Origin: Cycas panzhihuaensis
Taxonomy: Eukaryota > Cycadophyta
Assembly (NCBI GenBank): GCA_023213395.1
Contig: CM041465.1
Coordinates: 139,879,741 to 139,943,740 of the forward strand
Length of the DNA: 64,000 bases
Reading direction: 5' to 3'
The notes under the pieces are model-generated. The model was not told the origin of the DNA. It was given only the letters and a program-made list of their open reading frames with translations, and did no database searches. Below are positions 59,496 to 64,000 of the stretch, in pieces. The stretch's first letter is position 1; each line of letters starts with the position of its first letter. The position numbers and the translations under genes are program-made.

Positions 59496-62019
59496 TGAAA
59501 CGCGCCTGCAGGGTGGTCTCCTACGTTTAGTAAGATGTAGCTAACTGAGATGTAGTCAAGCTATGAGTGGGATCAATCAGCAAGAAAAACACCATGCAGG
59601 GCATCCATGCGCTGGAGCGTAGATTCAGGACCTGCAGATGGCGCCTAGTTGCTTTAGGGTGATCTTTGGAGAGGGACGCAAGGTGAGGCCTTGGATTGTC
59701 CCAAAAGGTGAGGCCCTCCTACCCCTTGGATGGCTGGGAAGAGGAAGAGGGGTCCTAAAGAGTCATGCCTTCTCAAGAGAGGGAGAAGGCAACATGTAGG
59801 TGAATGTGCGTAGTATGATATCCTATGTGTGGGCTAGTCAGGGAAGTGAGGAATGGATAACTCATGTCCAAAGAAAACTACCTACACGTGATAAAAATAA
59901 CTACAAATAAAAAGACGCATAAATGCAAGGATGAGTTCCTTTTCTCTTTTTCATTTCCTATATATTTTAGCGTACAAACATATGCATGAAAGGAGAACAC
60001 TACAGGAAAGGACAAAAAAGGAAAAGAAGAATACCTGGACCCATAGTGCAGTTGGAGTGTTGCGGCCTTCGATTCTTTGCGCGCTCTCCCACTCGAACTT
60101 GTCATGTAGATGAGAGACTAGCTAGCGATAGTTGCCATGAGTGATCAAGGGGCTAGCTTACCTTCCCCAAACATGCAAAACAAACAAAGCAAGGCAAGGA
60201 CAACAAAAAAAGAAATAAGAAAATACAACTAACAAGAGGCTAACCTATTAACGAACTCGCCTCGAGCCTATCTTCGTTACCGCAAAGCCTGTCAATCACA
60301 ACATGGGAGTTTCTCACTCCTAGAAGAGGGGATACCAAATATATCTACTATATGTATATGTAAATACAAAGAAGCTGATATCAAATTAAGTTAAGGACAT
60401 GATGCGCATTACTCCAAAACTCTAAACAGGACTCCAGTAAGCATTAACACCAAACGGTATCCAAAGTAAAAGAGTTAGCCTTGGAATGGCTAGCTCACCC
60501 ACAGAAATCTCCACGTAGCCTCAAGGGAAGAAAAATAAAGTATACTAACTATATGGGACAGCGAGCAAGATAGGAGATAGACCAATGGAATGATGTACAA
60601 GCACACCCAAGGGACGAAGTATTATGAGCAGCAAATCATCTAGCTGGGATGGGCTAAGGGTCATAAACCAACCAGGAAGGGTTTTGGGGCTTATGTGATT
60701 CCCAAAACCAACAAGTGCAGGTTCAAAACCAGCATGGAGAGGGGCTACCAACGCTGTTTCAGATCTAGAAACAGGCTCTCAAATCCCTAGCCCAGCTCCA
60801 AGGGAGGTAGTAGGTGAAAGAGGAAGGAAAGGAAGGGTTTGGACCCTTTGGGGAGAAGGTAAACGAGGGGGGTTGACCCTACCTTTCTCCCTTCACCTTT
60901 CCTTATGTAACCCTCTTACATAACCACCTTAAAGTGGACTTGCAGGAAATTAGAGGGAGCACTGCAAGATAGGGTGCAATGAACAAGTTCCTAAAGGGTG
61001 CAAAGCCAAGAATAACAAAATAACTAAGAACTATTCATAGAAAGTAAGGGAAAAATATAAATCCTAGAGAAAACATTAAGAGGTACCTTGCAGCAAGGAG
61101 TAGAAGCTTATTCCTGCTGAAAAATAAGAGAAGGAGCCTGTGTTCAATAGGCTTTTGAGGCTGGCCTGAAGGAGAGGCAACCGTGGGAGCACAACTGTGA
61201 TTTTGGAACCTTGGAGCTTTACTTTGGAGAGTTCCTGTGAGTACTCCTTTCTCCACTGTGCAAACCTGCAAAGAGAGGGCCTGAGCTACTGGAGCAGGAC
61301 TTGAGATGTAGCAGGTATCCCTGTGGAAAGAATAGTAGAGCCAAAGAGCATGTCTTCTGGCAGTCCTAGAGAGAGAGTTGTAGTAGTGCAATGAAAAAAT
61401 GGAAGAAGAAGAGGCAAAAATGATTCACTTTTTGGGTTTTATGTTCCCCCTAACCCTAAGTGAGCGTTTAGGGTTATGGGGAGATGAATAGGAGTGGACG
61501 CCACATGGCAATTCTGTGAAAAGAGCATGAACTACTGCAACTATTTTTAAAAATAATTTCAAACAGTCGCACTGTGGCAAACTTTGCGATACCAGGGTAA
61601 ATATCATGGTATCGCTAAGTTTATAGTGATGTGAGCCTATAGGCCAAAATTGGGACAGAAATGGGGCCTAAAGCCAAATAGTGGGTATGTTGAGGCTGGG
61701 CAGGCTAGGAATTATTGCCTAGGTGGCCGACAGGTGGCCCGAAGAGAGGGATGAGTCTCAATGGGGGTCCTATCATACTTAGAAAGAAGATCAAAGTAAA
61801 GGTAGGATGCTATCATGGGCGAGACGCGACCGACTAATGTGCCCGAGGGGCCATGGAGATGGTGTGGGTGGCTGAGTACCATATGGAGTGTATGACTCGC
61901 TGAGGAGTGCCCCCACGGTGGGTCGTCATAGGCTGAGTGGTGTGTAGCAGGCACAATTAGTGTGATCAAGCAAGAAAGCAATGCAGTCATGCAAATGATA
62001 GGCAAGTATATGTCAGGCA
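59496..62019 (-). repeat. TatI right LTR (5' LTR of the element)
   Basis: TGAAACGCGCCTGC to ATGTCAGGCA, 2524 bp. It matches the left LTR throughout, with mostly transition differences. Inverted telo-box at 61452-61475. Confidence 0.92.
61452..61475. promoter_or_regulatory. Inverted telo-box pair in TatI right LTR
   Basis: AACCCTAA, eight bases, TTAGGGTT. It is conserved with the left LTR. Confidence 0.45.
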
Positions 62020-62563
62020 ATACACTAAGCAACCTTGGCTAAGCAAAAGTGTGGATAGGAGTGAGAAATATATACCTAAGCTTACCTGAGTCGACTTGTC
62101 CCAAATCCATTCCTAGTAGCAAGGAAACAGACACCTAATTATTAAATGTAGAAGAAGGCAAGTTGATTTACAATTCTTGTAAAACTAATAGAGCCAAGTA
62201 TATGGGCTAGTCTATCAACAACCACCCCCTAATTATCAACAAGGAGCACCTTCATATCATTAAGGAGGCCCTAATTATAATCAACAAAGGCAAGGAGCTT
62301 CTTATCAATAAGGAGAACCATGCCCTCCTCAAGGAGCCCCCTTTCCATAACAAGGAGGCCCTTATTATCAACATGGTGGTCCAGTTCAATAATAAGAAGG
62401 CCCTTTCCACCCATAAGAGGGGCCATCATATTAACCTCAAGGCTAATTCTATCAATAAAATTGGAATCCAAGGCCCACACAAGGTCAAAGACCTTGAAAT
62501 AGGCAACGGTTCTTAAATAGGAATCAAAGGAACCAATAATACAATCAACAACAAGGTGGCAAT
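62020..62563 (+). pseudogene. CopH: gag C-terminus with Gln/Gly/Pro-rich repeats
   Basis: This is CopH gag downstream of TatI. It completes the zinc knuckle (TKQPW) and then, from about 62222 to 62450, encodes a degenerate repeat of the type QGGPYYQ/QGAPFP, units of roughly nine to eleven codons. The frame is interrupted by about eight stops, all TAA and all at places where the repeat expects Gln (CAA). It leads into the protease frame at 62564. Confidence 0.72.
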
Positions 62564-63330
62564 ATGGAAGATAGTCAAGACTCCTCCTCCCGTATCCTAT
62601 TTTTTGTAGCATTGTCCTCTCAGCTTGATGAGACCACATGGCTTCTTGATTTTGGTGTAACAAGACACATGACAGGTTCTCTAAAAATGTTGGAAGAGAC
62701 CCAACTAATCAACACTCAAACTGTCACATTTTGGGATAACACGACTTACAATGTGACCAAAATTGGTAGGGTACTAATCGCATTGAACGACTCCAGCATT
62801 AGACACCACATCAGTAATGTGTTCCTTGTACCTAGTATGAAGATGAACCTACTTTCCATTAGTTAAATGGATGAGTAGAACTTAGATTTCCTCTTTAGCC
62901 AGGGCATTTATAGAATTATAGATCATGCTATAGGCAAACTTATCGCTGTAGGATATGAACATGGTGACTTATGCAAGCTAGATGGATTCCCTCTTGCCAC
63001 TACTCTTCAACATAAATCCTGCTTAATGGCCAACACAACTTAATGTGATAAGGAGAAGGATGTAATTGAGGAAGAGTCCCCTTGCATACATGAACTAGGA
63101 GAATGCTACCACTCAAAGGATGAAGTGATCATAAATAGATCCAAAGACCACCTATGGAATCAATACTTAGGTCATTAAAATATGCAAAGCTTAAATCTCA
63201 TGTCTAGGCTCAAAATGATATATGACCTACCCAAAATTAAGAGATATCAGAACATATGTGAGGCATGCCTAAAGGGAAAGCAATAAAGAGAAAAATTCCC
63301 TTCTAAGAATTCTTAGAGAGCCTCACAACC
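62564..63330 (+). pseudogene. CopH: protease and GAG-pre-integrase region
   Basis: The frame 62564-62866 (100 aa) contains TTWLLDFGVTRHMTGS, the Copia protease active site (usual form DSGATxHMT; here DFGV), then VLIALNDSSIRHHISNVFLV and MNLLSIS. After a stop, NLDFLFSQGIYRII and LAVGYEHGDLCKL-like sequence follow. Then comes the GAG-pre-integrase zinc finger: LWNQYLGH near 63155 and ICEACLKGKQ near 63256. Stops at 62864 and later show decay. Confidence 0.85.
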
Positions 63331-64000
63331 ATTAAAGTTGGTACATTCTAATATTTGTGGGGCTATGTTCACCCAGTCTCTCAATGGTAGTTGGTATTTC
63401 ATTACCTTCATAGATGACTTCTTAAGGAAAGTATGGGTCTACTTCTTCAGAAACAAATATTAAACCTTAGACAGATTCAAAGAGTTTAAAGCTACTACTG
63501 AAAATAAAAGTGAGATGAGAATCAAGACCCTTAGATCTGACAGTGGTGGTGAGTACATTTCAAATCAATTTAATAACTTTTGCAAAGAACATGGCATCCA
63601 ACTTCAATTTTATGCTCCTCACACACCTCAATAGAATGGTGTAGCTAAAAGGATGAATCAGACTTTGATCAATAAAGGAAAAGCCATGCTTAGTGTGGCC
63701 AATATTGCCACTAGATTTTGGGATGACACCATTGCCATGACTGCTTACCTAACCAACATAAGTCCTATAGTTATGGTTAGGAACATTACTCCTGAAGAAG
63801 CTTGGTCAGGTTAGAAACCATCTGTAGCTCACTTAAGGATCTTGGGATGCACAGTATATAAATATATACCAAAGGATAGTAGGAAGAAACTTGATGACAA
63901 GAGCCTTAAGTGCATCTTCCTTGGCTATGTACTTGGTTGTAAAGCCTATAAAGTCTTTGACATAGTTGGTAACTAAGCTTACATGACACATGATGTAATC
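63331..64000 (+). pseudogene. CopH: integrase core, cut by the window end
   Basis: The integrase reads KLVHSNICGAMFTQSLNGSW, ITFIDDFLRKVWVYFF near 63405, LRSDSGGEYISNQF near 63530 with the second catalytic Asp, and a TPQ-stop-NGVAKRMNQTL segment near 63625-63665. The family has NGVVERxNRTL, so the catalytic Glu position is Lys. It continues with VAHLRILGCTVY and LDDKSLKCIFLGYV to the last bases. A few stops are present. The reverse transcriptase lies outside the window. Confidence 0.87.

Larger units (their letters stand above)
45839..62019 (-). mobile_element. TatI: 16.2-kb Ty3/Gypsy element of Tat type with antisense PMD gene and extra RNase H
   Basis: LTRs of about 2.5 kb (45839-48361 and 59496-62019) bound an internal region of 11.1 kb. 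On the minus strand it encodes gag, protease, reverse transcriptase, RNase H and integrase. The motifs ACPKDNFPLPFID and LYTSTTDESLGAML and the string LADAP after RNase H point to the Tat lineage of plant Ty3/Gypsy elements. Between integrase and the 3' LTR lie an antisense frame similar to the plant mobile domain and an additional RNase H. Flanks share ATAC (45835-45838 and 62020-62023). All frames contain stops. The element splits the CopH gag zinc knuckle. Confidence 0.92.
42942..64000 (+). mobile_element. CopH: Ty1/Copia element with TatI inserted; runs past the window end
   Basis: It consists of a 5' LTR ending at 43314, a perfect Met-tRNA primer site, a leader with the conserved block, gag from 44921 and, after the 16-kb TatI insertion, the rest of gag, protease and integrase up to the last base. 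Its left boundary is inferred from the point where CopF integrase similarity stops; the 3' LTR is not in the window. The gag differs clearly from those of CopC and CopF, so this is another Copia family even though the leader block is shared. Coding regions are interrupted mostly by TAA at Gln positions. Confidence 0.85.

Noticed and set aside
1-64000. CRISPR array, tRNA or rRNA genes, phage or bacterial operons
   Set aside because: No regularly spaced repeats, no cloverleaf-like gene and no ribosome-binding-site organised genes were seen; the TGGTATCAGAG strings are primer sites, not tRNA genes.

Overview
The window looks like nuclear DNA of a seed plant with a large, repeat-rich genome. I found no intact host gene, no tRNA or rRNA gene, and no prokaryotic operon structure. 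About four fifths of it can be assigned to transposable elements: Ty1/Copia and Ty3/Gypsy LTR retrotransposons, one plant L1-type LINE, one small non-autonomous LTR element and one probable solo LTR. Their coding regions are broken by stops and frameshifts. The background is strongly A+T rich. Two islands are visibly richer in G+C: the LINE and the large Tat-type Gypsy element. I cannot name the species. The labels below (CopA, CopB and so on) are mine.

Left part. CopA (1 to about 1420, +) is the 3' end of a Copia element cut by the window edge. CopB (2097-12711, -) is a complete but decayed Copia element with 336-bp LTRs, and a 5'-truncated LINE (about 4218-7909, +) is inserted in its pol. 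The stretch 12712-15446 is unassigned A+T-rich DNA. CopC (15452-26375, +) is a full-length Copia element with a CTAAT target duplication. It was itself hit twice: by a 3.0-kb gag-only element (NonautD, 21821-24823, -, duplication AATTT) inside its reverse transcriptase, and by a 304-bp probable solo LTR (25834-26137, duplication ATTGA) inside its 3' LTR. The stretch 26381-30657 is again unassigned.

Right part. This is a chain of nested insertions. CopF (Copia, +) starts with its LTR at 30658 and runs out of the window. Its pol is interrupted by GypG (36097-42827, -, a Gypsy element with 1054-bp LTRs) and, about 110 bp further on, by CopH (Copia, +, 5' LTR ending at 43314). CopH gag is cut in the middle of its zinc knuckle by TatI (45839-62019, -, about 16.2 kb with about 2.5-kb LTRs). 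CopH then resumes and continues to the right edge of the window.

The most interesting element is TatI. Besides gag-protease-RT-RNase H-integrase on the minus strand, it carries two extra genes between integrase and its 3' LTR. One is an antisense (plus-strand) reading frame resembling the plant mobile domain (PMD), with a likely GT-AG intron. The other is a second RNase H domain on the minus strand, placed after integrase rather than between the first RNase H and integrase. A second notable signal is a noncoding block of about 450 bp just upstream of gag that is recognisably shared by three Copia elements (CopC, CopF, CopH) whose LTRs and gags differ more. All pairwise comparisons were made by eye, so percent identities are deliberately not given except where I counted differences.
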